Positions 7,487 through 15,339 of a stretch of 48,292 nucleotides of DNA are shown in pieces. The translations under genes were made by a program, and so were the position numbers. The DNA lies in assembly GCA_023423995.1 (NCBI GenBank), contig JAFAEL010000034.1, positions 1 to 48,292 on the forward strand, in the 5' to 3' direction. Under the pieces are notes generated by a model. That model searched no databases, was not told the DNA's origin, and saw nothing but the letters and a program-made list of their open reading frames with translations. Numbering within the stretch: the first letter of the stretch is position 1; every line of letters starts with the position of its first letter. The DNA comes from Pseudomonadota bacterium. GTDB taxonomy: Bacteria > Pseudomonadota > Alphaproteobacteria > Rhizobiales > Beijerinckiaceae.

Positions 7487-9413
7487 CGGCGGACTGGAAC
7501 TCGTCCGCCAGCGAGGCGATCTCCTCGATGGCGGCGGCGAGATCCTCCGCCCCGCGGGCTTGCTGGCGCGCGGCGCTGGCGGCTTCCGAAGCGCTTCGTG
7601 CGGCCTCCTCGGCAGCGGCCGCGATCTGCTCGGCCCCCTTCAGCGCCTCCCGCGCGGCAGCCAGGATCCGGTCCGCGCCCTCGGATACCTCGGTGCTTCC
7701 GGTCCGAAGCTCGGCCACATGGGTCCCGATCGTGTCGAGGCTGGAGACGAGCGAGCCGCTCTTCTGCCTTTCGGCCCGCGCGCCGGCGAGCACCACCTCC
7801 AGGTCGCGGCGCACGGCGGCGATCTGGTCCTGGATGGACCGGACGGTGTCCTTGATGCTGTCGGCGCTCTCGGCCGAGCTCCGGGCGAGTTCGCGGATGT
7901 CGGCCGAAACCTGGGCGAAGCCCCGCCCCGCCTCGCCGGCCCGCGCGGCTTCCACCGAGCCGCTGACGGCCAGCATCGTCGTCTGCACGGCGACGAGTGC
8001 GATCCGGTCGACGATCTTATCGATGCGCCGCACGCGCAGGGCGAGCGCAGCGACGCGGGTCAGGGAGGCCTCGCTCGTCGTCGCGCTCTCCTCAAGGCCG
8101 GCCAGGAGGCCGCTCAGGCCGTCGCGGGCCTCGACGAGGACCTGGCCCAGCCCATCCACCCGCTCGAGCGCGGATTGGGCGCTGGCCGAGGCGAGCGTCG
8201 CGGTGCGCTCGATCTGTCCCATGGCGGCACTCGCCTGCTGGGCGGCGGAGCTCTGGGATTCGGTACCCCGGGTGATCTGCTCGACAGCCGCCAGGATCTG
8301 GCCCGCGGCTCCGGACAGCTCCTGGATCGTGGCCGAGAGCTCCTCGGCCGCGGAGGCGATCTCCTCCGCGCCTTCGGCACTGCCTTGCCCGGTCCGAAGG
8401 TGGTCCGCGATCCCGGCGAGAGACTGTGCGGCGCGCTGGCTCTGGTCGAGGGAGGAACTCTGCTGGGAGACGGCCTGAAGCGCCTCGGCGGCGGCGGCCG
8501 ACTGCTCCTCGGCCGCGCTCGCGACCTGTTCCGATCCGACCTGCGCCTCCCGGGCAGCCCCTTCCGCCTCCGCGGCGGCGAGCATGATCGCCTGGGCACC
8601 CTCGGCGACGCCTGCCATCCGGATGCGCGCCTGCGTCAGGGTCTCGGCGACCTCGCCGCCGGCCTCGGCCTCGCGCTTGGCCGCGGCGGCGCCATCCCGG
8701 ATCACGCCCGCGATGCCGCGGATCTCGGTAGCGACCTCCTCCGCCAGCGTGGCGATCTCGGCCGCGCTCCGTTCGGCCGTCTCGGCCAGCGCGCGAACTT
8801 CCTCCGCCACGACCGAGAAGCCGCGCCCGTGCTCGCCGGCCCGCGCGGCCTCGATGGCGGCGTTCAGGGCCAGGAGGTTGGTCTGGTCGGCCGTATAGCT
8901 GACGCTCCCGGTGATCTCGCCGATGCTGGCGGCCTGCCGTTCGAGCTCGTCGATCACGGTGACGGAGGCGTCCTGGCGTTCCGCGTTCGCGACGATCGCC
9001 GTCGCGGAGGCCGTGATCTGGCTGGCGACCGCAGCGAGGAGCTGCTGGACAAGTCCGGTCTTCTCGCCGGAGGCCTGAGCGCGCGACCTCGCCTGTCCAA
9101 TGGTCGCCGCAATCGTCGTGACGGCCGTCAGGGATTGCTGGGAGGCACCCGCCGCTTCCTCGGCTCCGGCCGCGATCTGCTCCATGGAGCGCCGCAGCTC
9201 CTCGGCCGCCGCCGCCGCTTCCGTGATCCCGGCCGCAAGTTCCTCGGTCGCGGCGGAGATGCGCTCGGTCGCCTGTTGCTCGCGCGTCCGCCCAGTGCCG
9301 CGCCCGCCCCGCCCGGCAGGCGCCGGGGTGGCCGCCTTGGGCGGCGCTTGGCCCTCCTGGTCGTCCGTCCGCGGATCCGGAGCCCTCAAGCTCGACCGCT
9401 TAACCAGCGCCAT
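7479..9413 (-). CDS. Soluble methyl-accepting protein with two signalling tips
   Basis: A 644-residue chemoreceptor that is almost entirely Ala/Glu/Ser-rich coiled coil, with no transmembrane segment, no HAMP and no recognisable sensor domain. Two signalling hairpin tips are present. Tip 1 (about 164-216) is canonical: [29 protein letters not shown]. Tip 2 (about 464-518) is degenerate: [29 protein letters not shown]. The two QT residues are 300 residues apart, so the protein resembles two receptor hairpins joined end to end. This resembles the double-signalling-domain receptor DosM of Vibrio cholerae in layout. The gene is first in the operon, with AAGAGAG about 5 bp before the ATG. The first 45 residues are a Pro/Arg-rich tail. 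Confidence 0.93.
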   Translation of the reverse strand: MALVKRSSLRAPDPRTDDQEGQAPPKAATPAPAGRGGRGTGRTREQQATERISAATEELAAGITEAAAAAEELRRSMEQIAAGAEEAAGASQQSLTAVTTIAATIGQARSRAQASGEKTGLVQQLLAAVASQITASATAIVANAERQDASVTVIDELERQAASIGEITGSVSYTADQTNLLALNAAIEAARAGEHGRGFSVVAEEVRALAETAERSAAEIATLAEEVATEIRGIAGVIRDGAAAAKREAEAGGEVAETLTQARIRMAGVAEGAQAIMLAAAEAEGAAREAQVGSEQVASAAEEQSAAAAEALQAVSQQSSSLDQSQRAAQSLAGIADHLRTGQGSAEGAEEIASAAEELSATIQELSGAAGQILAAVEQITRGTESQSSAAQQASAAMGQIERTATLASASAQSALERVDGLGQVLVEARDGLSGLLAGLEESATTSEASLTRVAALALRVRRIDKIVDRIALVAVQTTMLAVSGSVEAARAGEAGRGFAQVSADIRELARSSAESADSIKDTVRSIQDQIAAVRRDLEVVLAGARAERQKSGSLVSSLDTIGTHVAELRTGSTEVSEGADRILAAAREALKGAEQIAAAAEEAARSASEAASAARQQARGAEDLAAAIEEIASLADEFQSADG

Positions 9414-9520
9414 TTAGACTCTCTTCTCGCGGGATCTGCAGGGGCCGGATCCTGCTCGACTTCTCGCCGGCCGGTCGAGCTTGGTCAAGCCGGCCGCTCC
9501 GCGACGGGCGGATTGAAGAT

Positions 9521-9567
9521 GATGACATCCGGGTGGTGCCACCCGACGCAAGAAGATGTCGGTCATC
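9521..9567. promoter_or_regulatory. Nested dyad in the che/diguanylate cyclase intergenic region
   Basis: In the 228-bp gap between the divergent receptor and diguanylate cyclase genes there is an almost symmetrical element. CGGGTGG-TG-CCACCCG (9530-9545) is a dyad with 7-bp arms. It is flanked by GATGACATC on the left (9521-9529) and GATGTCGGTCATC on the right (9555-9567), which contain matching arms GACATC/GATGTC and GATGAC/GTCATC. It could be an operator for a dimeric regulator of one or both genes. No T-tract follows, so a terminator is unlikely. The remainder of the gap holds only a GGCCGG/CCGGCC pair (9469-9474, 9490-9495). Confidence 0.35.
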
Positions 9568-9641
9568 GCATCCACGAAGGCTTCATGTTCGTGGGCTAGC
9601 ATCTTTCGCCAGCCATCCCGGTCACGCTGGATAGTCCGAAG

Positions 9642-10502
9642 TTGCTCCCTCCTGATTCCCGCCGCGAAGGCCGGGCGGCTTTCCTCAATGGTCTCGCCCT
9701 ACGGGCGCGGGCGAACATTCGCAGCGACAAGGACCTGCGCCGGTACGTCTTCCGGACGAGCCTCGTCTGCGTTGCGGTGGCCCTCGCCGTCGACGTCCTG
9801 AGCCAGCTCGTCTTCTTCCAGAGCTGGGAGGTGGCCTTTCGCTCCTGGGCGATCACGATCGTGGTCGCCGTCGGGATCGCCGTGCCGGTGCTTTCCATCA
9901 TCGCCCGGGCCTATCTCGAACTGTACCGGGCCAAGGCCGCCGTCGACGAGCTCAGCCGGACCGACCCGCTCACCGGCCTCCTGAACCGGCGCGCATTGTT
10001 CGAGGAGGAGGCCGGCGCACCGGCGATCATTGCGCTCGTCATCATCGACATCGACCGCTTCAAGCGCATCAACGACCGGCACGGTCACCTCATCGGAGAC
10101 GAGGTGATCCGGATGGTTGCGCATATCCTGGAGCGGACGCTCGGCGATCTGGGAAAGGTCGGTCGCCTCGGCGGGGAGGAGTTCGCAGTGCTGGCCTCCG
10201 CCGGGAAGGAGGTGCAGCTCGTGGAGCGCCTCGAGCGTTTCCGAGCACAGGTCGCCGAAACCGCGATGGTCTGCAGTGGCGAGCGCGTCTACGTCACGAT
10301 CTCCGCCGGGTTCGCGACGCGCGCAGCCGGCCAGAGCTTCGACGAACTCTATGCGGCGGCCGACCGGGCGCTCTATGCGGCCAAGGCCGCGGGGCGGAAC
10401 CGGGTGCTCGCGGCGGAAGACGCTCCAGACCCTCTTCCGCCTTCGGCCCACCACGGCTGGGACGTCCGCGCCTCCAGGAGCCGGGGAGGCCGCGGCGGCT
10501 GA
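9642..10502 (+). CDS. Membrane-bound diguanylate cyclase (GGDEF)
   Basis: This 286-residue protein makes cyclic di-GMP from two GTP. Two membrane segments lie at about 40-58 and 68-88, with a very short periplasmic turn, so there is no real sensor domain. The GGDEF domain (about 100-257) has DPLTGLLNRR at its start, IDIDRFKRINDRHGH for metal and GTP binding and the active-site GGEEF at 177-181. The product-inhibition site RxxD expected five residues before it reads DLGK, so feedback inhibition through the I-site is probably absent. The start is TTG at 9642; no strong ribosome binding site is seen and an internal start is possible. It is divergent from the chemosensory operon. Confidence 0.93.
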   Translation: MLPPDSRREGRAAFLNGLALRARANIRSDKDLRRYVFRTSLVCVAVALAVDVLSQLVFFQSWEVAFRSWAITIVVAVGIAVPVLSIIARAYLELYRAKAAVDELSRTDPLTGLLNRRALFEEEAGAPAIIALVIIDIDRFKRINDRHGHLIGDEVIRMVAHILERTLGDLGKVGRLGGEEFAVLASAGKEVQLVERLERFRAQVAETAMVCSGERVYVTISAGFATRAAGQSFDELYAAADRALYAAKAAGRNRVLAAEDAPDPLPPSAHHGWDVRASRSRGGRGG

Positions 10503-10655
10503 GAATCGGGATCGGTCGCGCAAAGTGGCGCCCCGGCGAACTTCGTGCTGGGGCGAGTCGTTCTGCGAATGAGGCCGATCGGCCCCGATTTGAGGGAGAT
10601 CAACGCCGCGCAGGTCCCGTCCCGGCATCGTCCGCTCGCTAGAGGAGCGGCGGCC

Positions 10656-10760
10656 ATGCCGATGGAAAGCGTCCTGGTTGTGACAGGTGTCGTGCTGATC
10701 TTTGCCACGTTCGGTGCGACACCGTTCTTCGGTGCGCGCTACTCGCGCGGCGCGCATTGA
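10656..10760 (+). CDS. Tiny single-span membrane protein
   Basis: A 34-residue ORF with ATG at 10656, preceded by AGAGGAG at 10641-10647. It encodes a few residues, then one hydrophobic helix (SVLVVTGVVLIFATFGATPF) and a short basic tail ending RYSRGAH. The ribosome binding site and the transmembrane profile support translation. An alternative ATG lies two codons later. The function is unknown. It lies 67 bp before the CBS-BON gene on the same strand and may share its transcript. Confidence 0.5.
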   Translation: MPMESVLVVTGVVLIFATFGATPFFGARYSRGAH

Positions 10761-10827
10761 GGTTCACGCTGACACCGTCGCCGGCCCGGCCGGCGACACG
10801 CCCGTTCGACCCAGCAGGGAGAGTGCG

Positions 10828-11598
10828 ATGACGGCGCCGAAGACGGACATCAAGGCGAGGGACATCATGACCCCCCGAGTGGTTACGATCCGCTCGGACG
10901 CGAGTGTCGATGACGCCGTCGCGCTCATGGTGGAGCGGCATATCAGCGGCCTTCCGGTCGTCGATGCAGAGGGTAAGCTGGTCGGGATGATCACGGAGGG
11001 CGACCTCCTGCAGCGCAGCGAGATCGGTACCGAGCGCCGCCGGCCGCACTGGCTGCAGATGCTGTTCAGCCCCGGTCGCCTCGCAGACGATTATACCCAG
11101 GCCCGCGGCCGCAAGGTGAACCAGGTCATGACCCAGGAGGTCGTCAGCGCGACCGAGGACACGCCGCTGGAAACCATCGTGGCGCTCATGAGCCGCAAGG
11201 GCATCAAGCGCGTGCCGATCGTGATGAACGACGGGCCGATCGGCATGGTGAGCCGTGCCGATGTCCTGCGGGCCCTCGCTCACGCTTTCGCTGCCGGCGC
11301 GCCGGCCGGTCCGCGGACGGACGAGCAGATCCTGGCCGATATCGAGGCGGAGTTCGCCCGTTCCGGCTGTATTCCGACGGCGCTCATCGATGTAACCGTC
11401 ACCGACGGCGTGGTGGCACTGCGCGGCGCCGTCACCGACGATCGCGAGCGCGTCGCCGCGAAAGTCGCCGTCGAGAACGTGCCCGGCGTGAAGGCCGTGC
11501 GCGACCATCTCGCCTGGGTCGAACCCATGTCGGGAACCGTGATCCCGTCGGCCGAGGACGAGGCCGCCGCCAAAGCCGAGGGGACGCGGGCCGCCTAG
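10828..11598 (+). CDS. CBS-pair protein with C-terminal BON domain
   Basis: A 256-residue soluble protein. Two CBS motifs (about 8-65 and 98-152) form a Bateman module of the kind that binds adenine nucleotides; KARDIMTPRVVTIRSD and VNQVMTQEVVSATED are their typical openings. A BON domain follows (about 165-235; VTDGVVALRGAV, VPGVKAVRDHL), associated with lipid or envelope binding in other proteins. The tail is Ala/Glu-rich. The ATG at 10828 was chosen because GGGAGAG stands just upstream; the frame stays open further upstream but that part has no domain. Many alphaproteobacteria carry this architecture as a stress-linked protein. The ligand is unknown. Confidence 0.9.
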   Translation: MTAPKTDIKARDIMTPRVVTIRSDASVDDAVALMVERHISGLPVVDAEGKLVGMITEGDLLQRSEIGTERRRPHWLQMLFSPGRLADDYTQARGRKVNQVMTQEVVSATEDTPLETIVALMSRKGIKRVPIVMNDGPIGMVSRADVLRALAHAFAAGAPAGPRTDEQILADIEAEFARSGCIPTALIDVTVTDGVVALRGAVTDDRERVAAKVAVENVPGVKAVRDHLAWVEPMSGTVIPSAEDEAAAKAEGTRAA

Positions 11599-11855
11599 CC
11601 GCAGGCCCCGTTTTCTGCCGGGCACCGCATGAGAAGCCGAGTCGGCGGGGCCGCCTCAGTGCTTTCGCTCCATTGGCTTGGATGTCGCGGCCGGAACGCC
11701 GCGACGCGGCTGAAGGGCGCGGACGTTCCTCCTGCTACAGCGATGTGAGTTTAGCGCACGTTGCCATTCCTGATCCGAACTTGATCGCATCGACCCCGCG
11801 AGGGATGAGCCCCGGAGAGGCTGAGGCTGCGCGCCCGCCTGCACGGGAGGAATGG

Positions 11856-13064
11856 ATGAAGGCGGCCCTACTTGCCGGTGTGATGGCAGCTTGCTTGTCG
11901 GCGCTCCCGGCAGCAGCCCAGATCTCCGACAACGTCGTGAAGGTCGGCGTGCTGACCGATATGGGCGGCCCCTATGCCGACAACGTCGGCGCGGGCGCCG
12001 TTCTGGCCGCGCAGATGGCCGCGGAAGATTTCGGCGGCACCGTCAACGGCGCGAAGATCGAGATCATCTCGGCCGACCACCAGAACAAGTCGGATGTCGG
12101 CTCGAGCCTTGCCCGCAAGTGGTACGACACCGAGCAGGTGGACACGATCACGGAGGTCGTATCCTCGGCCGTCGCGCTCTCGGTCCAGCAGATCTCCCGC
12201 GAGAAGAACAAGCTCTTCCTCGCCACCGGTCCCGGCACGCCCGACCTGACGGGCAAGGCCTGTTCGCCGAACGGGCTGCACTGGGCCTATGACAACTACG
12301 CCTATGCCAATGTCGTAGCCGGCGCGGTCGTCCGCCGCGGGCAGAAGGACTGGTTCTTCCTCACTGCGGATTACAGCTTCGGCCACGCGCTCGAGGAGCA
12401 GGCCGCGCGGGTCGTGAAGAGCAATGGCGGAACCGTGAAGGGTTCGGCCCGCCACCCGCTCGGCTCGGCCGATTTCTCCTCGTTCCTGCTGCAGGCGCAG
12501 TCGTCGGGAGCCGGCGTCGTCGGCCTCGCCAATGCCGGCACGGACATGATCAACGCGATCAAGCAGGCCTCCGAGTTCGGCTTGCCGCAGAGCGGCGTCA
12601 ACATGGCCGCGCTGCTCGTGAACCTGCCGGATATCAACGCACTCGGCCTCGAGAACGCCAAGGGGCTCCTGCTGGCCGACAGCTTCTACTGGGACATGAA
12701 CGACGAGACCCGCGCTTGGTCGAAGCGCTTCATGGCTCGCTTCAACGGGAAGGCGCCGGGCAGCCTCCAGGCCGCCGTCTACGGGGCTGTGACCCACTAC
12801 CTAAAGGCCGTGAAGGCGGCGAATTCCGACGATCCCAAGGTCGTGATGGCCGAGATGCGGAAGCAGCCGATCAACGACTTCTATACGAAGAATGCGACCC
12901 TCCGAGAGGATGGCCGGGTCGTCCGCGACATGTACCTGCTCCAGGTGAAGACCCCGGACGAGTCCAAGGCGCCGTGGGACTTCTACAAGGTCGTCGCTAC
13001 GGTTCCGGGCGAGCAGGCCTTCCGGCCGATGGCCGAGGGCGGCTGCGCTCTGGTCGCCAAGTAA
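11856..13064 (+). CDS. ABC transporter substrate-binding protein, branched-chain amino acid type
   Basis: A 402-residue periplasmic binding protein of the LivJ/LivK-like family (type I fold). The second of two overlapping ATGs (11856) gives a clean signal peptide, MKAALLAGVMAACLSALPAAA, with cleavage after AQ; GGGAGG lies just before. The mature part opens with VVKVGVLTDMGGPYADNVG, the usual substrate-site segment, and contains the inter-lobe IEIISADHQNKSDVG. No permease or ATPase genes are near, so it is an orphan here. It lies upstream of the LysR gene and catabolic operon and may deliver their substrate; homologues in soil bacteria often bind aromatic acids rather than amino acids. The ligand cannot be told. 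Confidence 0.9.
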   Translation: MKAALLAGVMAACLSALPAAAQISDNVVKVGVLTDMGGPYADNVGAGAVLAAQMAAEDFGGTVNGAKIEIISADHQNKSDVGSSLARKWYDTEQVDTITEVVSSAVALSVQQISREKNKLFLATGPGTPDLTGKACSPNGLHWAYDNYAYANVVAGAVVRRGQKDWFFLTADYSFGHALEEQAARVVKSNGGTVKGSARHPLGSADFSSFLLQAQSSGAGVVGLANAGTDMINAIKQASEFGLPQSGVNMAALLVNLPDINALGLENAKGLLLADSFYWDMNDETRAWSKRFMARFNGKAPGSLQAAVYGAVTHYLKAVKAANSDDPKVVMAEMRKQPINDFYTKNATLREDGRVVRDMYLLQVKTPDESKAPWDFYKVVATVPGEQAFRPMAEGGCALVAK

Positions 13065-13082
13065 GGCTCCGCACCCGCAGGA

Positions 13083-14024
13083 TCAGGTGTCCGCAGGCTT
13101 CGGCGGGCGGATGCCTGCCTTGGCGAGGGCGTATTCGGCGTCCTCCCGCGCCACGGCTTCCAGCCAATTGATGAAGGTCTCGACGCGCCGGGGAAGCCGG
13201 CGGTCTGTCGGCCACACCGCGTAATATCCGAGATCGCGGAGAATGGGCGGCCCGAAGAGCGGGACGAGCCTGCCCGCGGCGATCTCGTCCTTGAGCAGGA
13301 GCGGCTGGCCGATCGCGATGCCGAGGCCCTCCGCGGCGGCCTGGTAGGTCAGGACCGAGCTTTCGAACACCATCCCGCCGCCCGGGTCGACCGCCTCCAC
13401 GTCCGCGGCTTTCAGCCAGTCCGCCCAATCGCGCCGCCGATAGTAGGAGTGCAGAAGTGTCTCGCGGACCAGTGCCTCCGGCCCGCCGTCGGCTAGCCGC
13501 CGGGCCAGATCGGGGCTCGTGACCGGCTGTAGCAGGTCCCCGAACAGCAGGCGCGACTGCGTGCCGGGCCAGTGTCCCTGGCCGAACTGGATCGCGACAT
13601 CGACCGTCTCGCGGCTGAAATCGACCGCCTTCACGATGCTGGACACGCGGATATTCGCCCGCGGGTAGCGGGCCTTGAAGGCTGGCAGTCGCGGAATGAG
13701 CCACTTGGCCGAGAAGGTCGCGTAGGCGCGCACGTGCAGGGTGTCGCTCGCCTTGGTGTCGGACAGCCGGGCGGTCGCGGCCGCGATGCGAGCGAAGGGC
13801 TCGGCAATGTCCGCGGCATACGCCGTCCCGGCATCCGTCAGCGTCGCGCCGGCGCGCTCGCGGTTGAACAGGCGCACTCCCAGGAAGTCTTCCAGGACGG
13901 CAATCTGGCGGCTCACCGCCGACTGCGTCACGCCGAGTTCCGCGGCGGCCTTTCCGAAGCCTCCGACCCGGGCCACCGTCTCGAAGACGTGCAGCGGGTT
14001 CAGGGGCGGCATCCGTCGCGACAT
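13083..14024 (-). CDS. LysR-family transcriptional regulator (GcvA-like)
   Basis: A 313-residue regulator. The winged helix-turn-helix is at the N-terminus (about 5-65): LNPLHVFETVARVGGFGKAA followed by LGVTQSAVSRQIAVLEDFLG. The effector-binding domain covers about 95-300. The PPLNPL opening and the W-rich effector domain are like GcvA/AmpR-type regulators. ATG at 14024 was chosen because the family starts a few residues before PPLNxLxxFE; the open frame runs further upstream but that sequence overlaps the divergent gene and is not protein-like. A second in-frame ATG lies four codons later. It is divergent from the acyl-CoA dehydrogenase operon, the usual arrangement for the activator of such an operon. 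Confidence 0.93.
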   Translation of the reverse strand: MSRRMPPLNPLHVFETVARVGGFGKAAAELGVTQSAVSRQIAVLEDFLGVRLFNRERAGATLTDAGTAYAADIAEPFARIAAATARLSDTKASDTLHVRAYATFSAKWLIPRLPAFKARYPRANIRVSSIVKAVDFSRETVDVAIQFGQGHWPGTQSRLLFGDLLQPVTSPDLARRLADGGPEALVRETLLHSYYRRRDWADWLKAADVEAVDPGGGMVFESSVLTYQAAAEGLGIAIGQPLLLKDEIAAGRLVPLFGPPILRDLGYYAVWPTDRRLPRRVETFINWLEAVAREDAEYALAKAGIRPPKPADT

Positions 14025-14053
14025 GACAATCGGGCTTACGTAAAAGTCATGTC
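14020..14053. promoter_or_regulatory. Inverted repeat, candidate LysR operator
   Basis: GACATGAC (14020-14027) and GTCATGTC (14046-14053) are perfect 8-bp inverted repeats, with 18 bp between them (26 bp centre to centre). They lie in the divergent region between the LysR gene and the acyl-CoA dehydrogenase operon. The left arm covers the LysR start codon (14022-14024), so occupancy there could block its own expression. The spacing is wider than the standard T-N11-A LysR box, but two half-sites on the same helix face would suit tetramer binding. Confidence 0.45.
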
Positions 14054-14148
14054 CCGATAACGCCTGCTCTCTTGCTGGGCAAATCTCGGTCCGCCAATCC
14101 GAAGGCATGATCGCGCGGGGCGGCAGGCCGCCTCGCCAGGAGGATGCC

Positions 14149-15333
14149 ATGGATTTCGCGCTCAACGACGAGCAGGCCCTGTTTCGGGATTCGGTCCGCC
14201 GTTTCGCGGACGAGCGCCTGAAGCCCGGCGCGCTCGAGCGGGCGCACCGCCCGGGCTTCCCGTTCGATGCCGCGAAGCTGCTGGCCGAGCAGGGTCTGCT
14301 TGGCATCACGATGCCGGTCGAGGATGGCGGACAGGGCGGCACCCTGATGGACGCCGTGATCGCGATCGAGCAGGTCGCGGCCGCCTGCCCGCGCAGCGCC
14401 GACGCGATTCAGGCGGGGAATTTCGGGCCCATCCGGACTTTCCAGGAATACGCGACCCCCGAGCAGAAGGCGCGCTTCCTGCCCGACCTCCTCGCCGGAC
14501 GCACCGTGATCAGCCTCGGGATGTCCGAGCCGGATGCCGGCTCGGCCGCAACGGACCTGAAGACCACGGCGCGCCCTGACGGCGCCGGCGGCTACATCAT
14601 CGACGGCTCCAAGGTCTTTTCGACCCACAGCCCCGAGGCTTCGGTCTTCCTTGTCTACGTGCGGTTCGGGCCCGGCGTCGGCGGTATCGGCTCCGTCCTT
14701 GTCGAGCGCGGCACGCCCGGCTTCACGATCGGCCAGCCCTCCGCCTTCATGAGCGGCGAGGAATGGTCGCAGCTCTATTTCGAGGAGTGCCGTATCCCGG
14801 CCGAGAACGTCCTGCTCGGGCCGGGCGGCTTCAAGCGGCAAATCGCGGGCTTCAACGTCGAGCGGCTCGGCAATTCGTCTCGCGCCCTCGCGCTCGGCCG
14901 CTATGCCTTCGACCTGGCCCGCGACCACGCCCTGCAGCGCAAGCAGTTCGGCCGGCCGCTCTGCGAGTTCCAGGGCCTGCAATGGAAGTTCGCCGACCTC
15001 GCCGTGAAGCTGGAATCCGCTCAGCTCCTACTCTATCGGGCGGCCTCGACGCCGGAGGGCCAGCTGCCTTCGGCCGCCGAGACCGCGATGGCGAAGCTCG
15101 CCTGCAACCAGGCAGGGTTCGACGCAGCGAATGAGGCCGTGCAGGTGATGGGCGGCATGGGCTACTCGACGGAGGCGCTGGCCGAATACTGCATGCGCCG
15201 CACGCGCGGCTGGATGATCGCCGGCGGCTCGATTGAGATGCTCAAGAATCGCATCGCCGAGCACGTCTTCGACCGCCGCTTCGACCAGCGCCCGCCCCGT
15301 GCCGACCGCCCGGCCGCCCAGGCGGCCGAGTAA
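14149..15333 (+). CDS. Acyl-CoA dehydrogenase family protein
   Basis: A 394-residue FAD enzyme that oxidises an acyl-CoA to the 2-enoyl form. The three family domains are visible: N-terminal helices (MDFALNDEQALFRDSVRRFA), a middle beta domain with ISLGMSEPDAGSAATDLKT that contacts FAD and substrate, and the C-terminal helical domain (RKQFGRPLCEFQGLQWKFAD). At the place where many members have the catalytic Glu in YEGTSEIQ, this one has IAGGSIEM, so the classic base is not in that position. It may use another residue or belong to an atypical subgroup. ATG 14149 follows AGGAGG by 5 bp. It is the first gene of the five-gene catabolic operon; the substrate is unknown. Confidence 0.93.
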   Translation: MDFALNDEQALFRDSVRRFADERLKPGALERAHRPGFPFDAAKLLAEQGLLGITMPVEDGGQGGTLMDAVIAIEQVAAACPRSADAIQAGNFGPIRTFQEYATPEQKARFLPDLLAGRTVISLGMSEPDAGSAATDLKTTARPDGAGGYIIDGSKVFSTHSPEASVFLVYVRFGPGVGGIGSVLVERGTPGFTIGQPSAFMSGEEWSQLYFEECRIPAENVLLGPGGFKRQIAGFNVERLGNSSRALALGRYAFDLARDHALQRKQFGRPLCEFQGLQWKFADLAVKLESAQLLLYRAASTPEGQLPSAAETAMAKLACNQAGFDAANEAVQVMGGMGYSTEALAEYCMRRTRGWMIAGGSIEMLKNRIAEHVFDRRFDQRPPRADRPAAQAAE

Positions 15334-15339
15334 TCCCGC

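Noticed and set aside
7164..9599. Plus-strand open frame of 811 codons opposite the receptor gene
   Set aside because: It mirrors the Ala/Glu/Ser repeats of the receptor on the other strand, has no domain, and crosses several real gene ends. It is a GC-bias shadow.
9414..9602. Minus-strand frame of 62 codons upstream of the receptor gene
   Set aside because: No ribosome binding site and a composition turning Arg/Gly-rich. The first residues are protein-like, but support is too weak.
14025..14342. Upstream extension of the LysR gene by 106 codons
   Set aside because: The added sequence overlaps the acyl-CoA dehydrogenase gene and is Ser/Arg/Pro-rich. The family starts at the ATG chosen.
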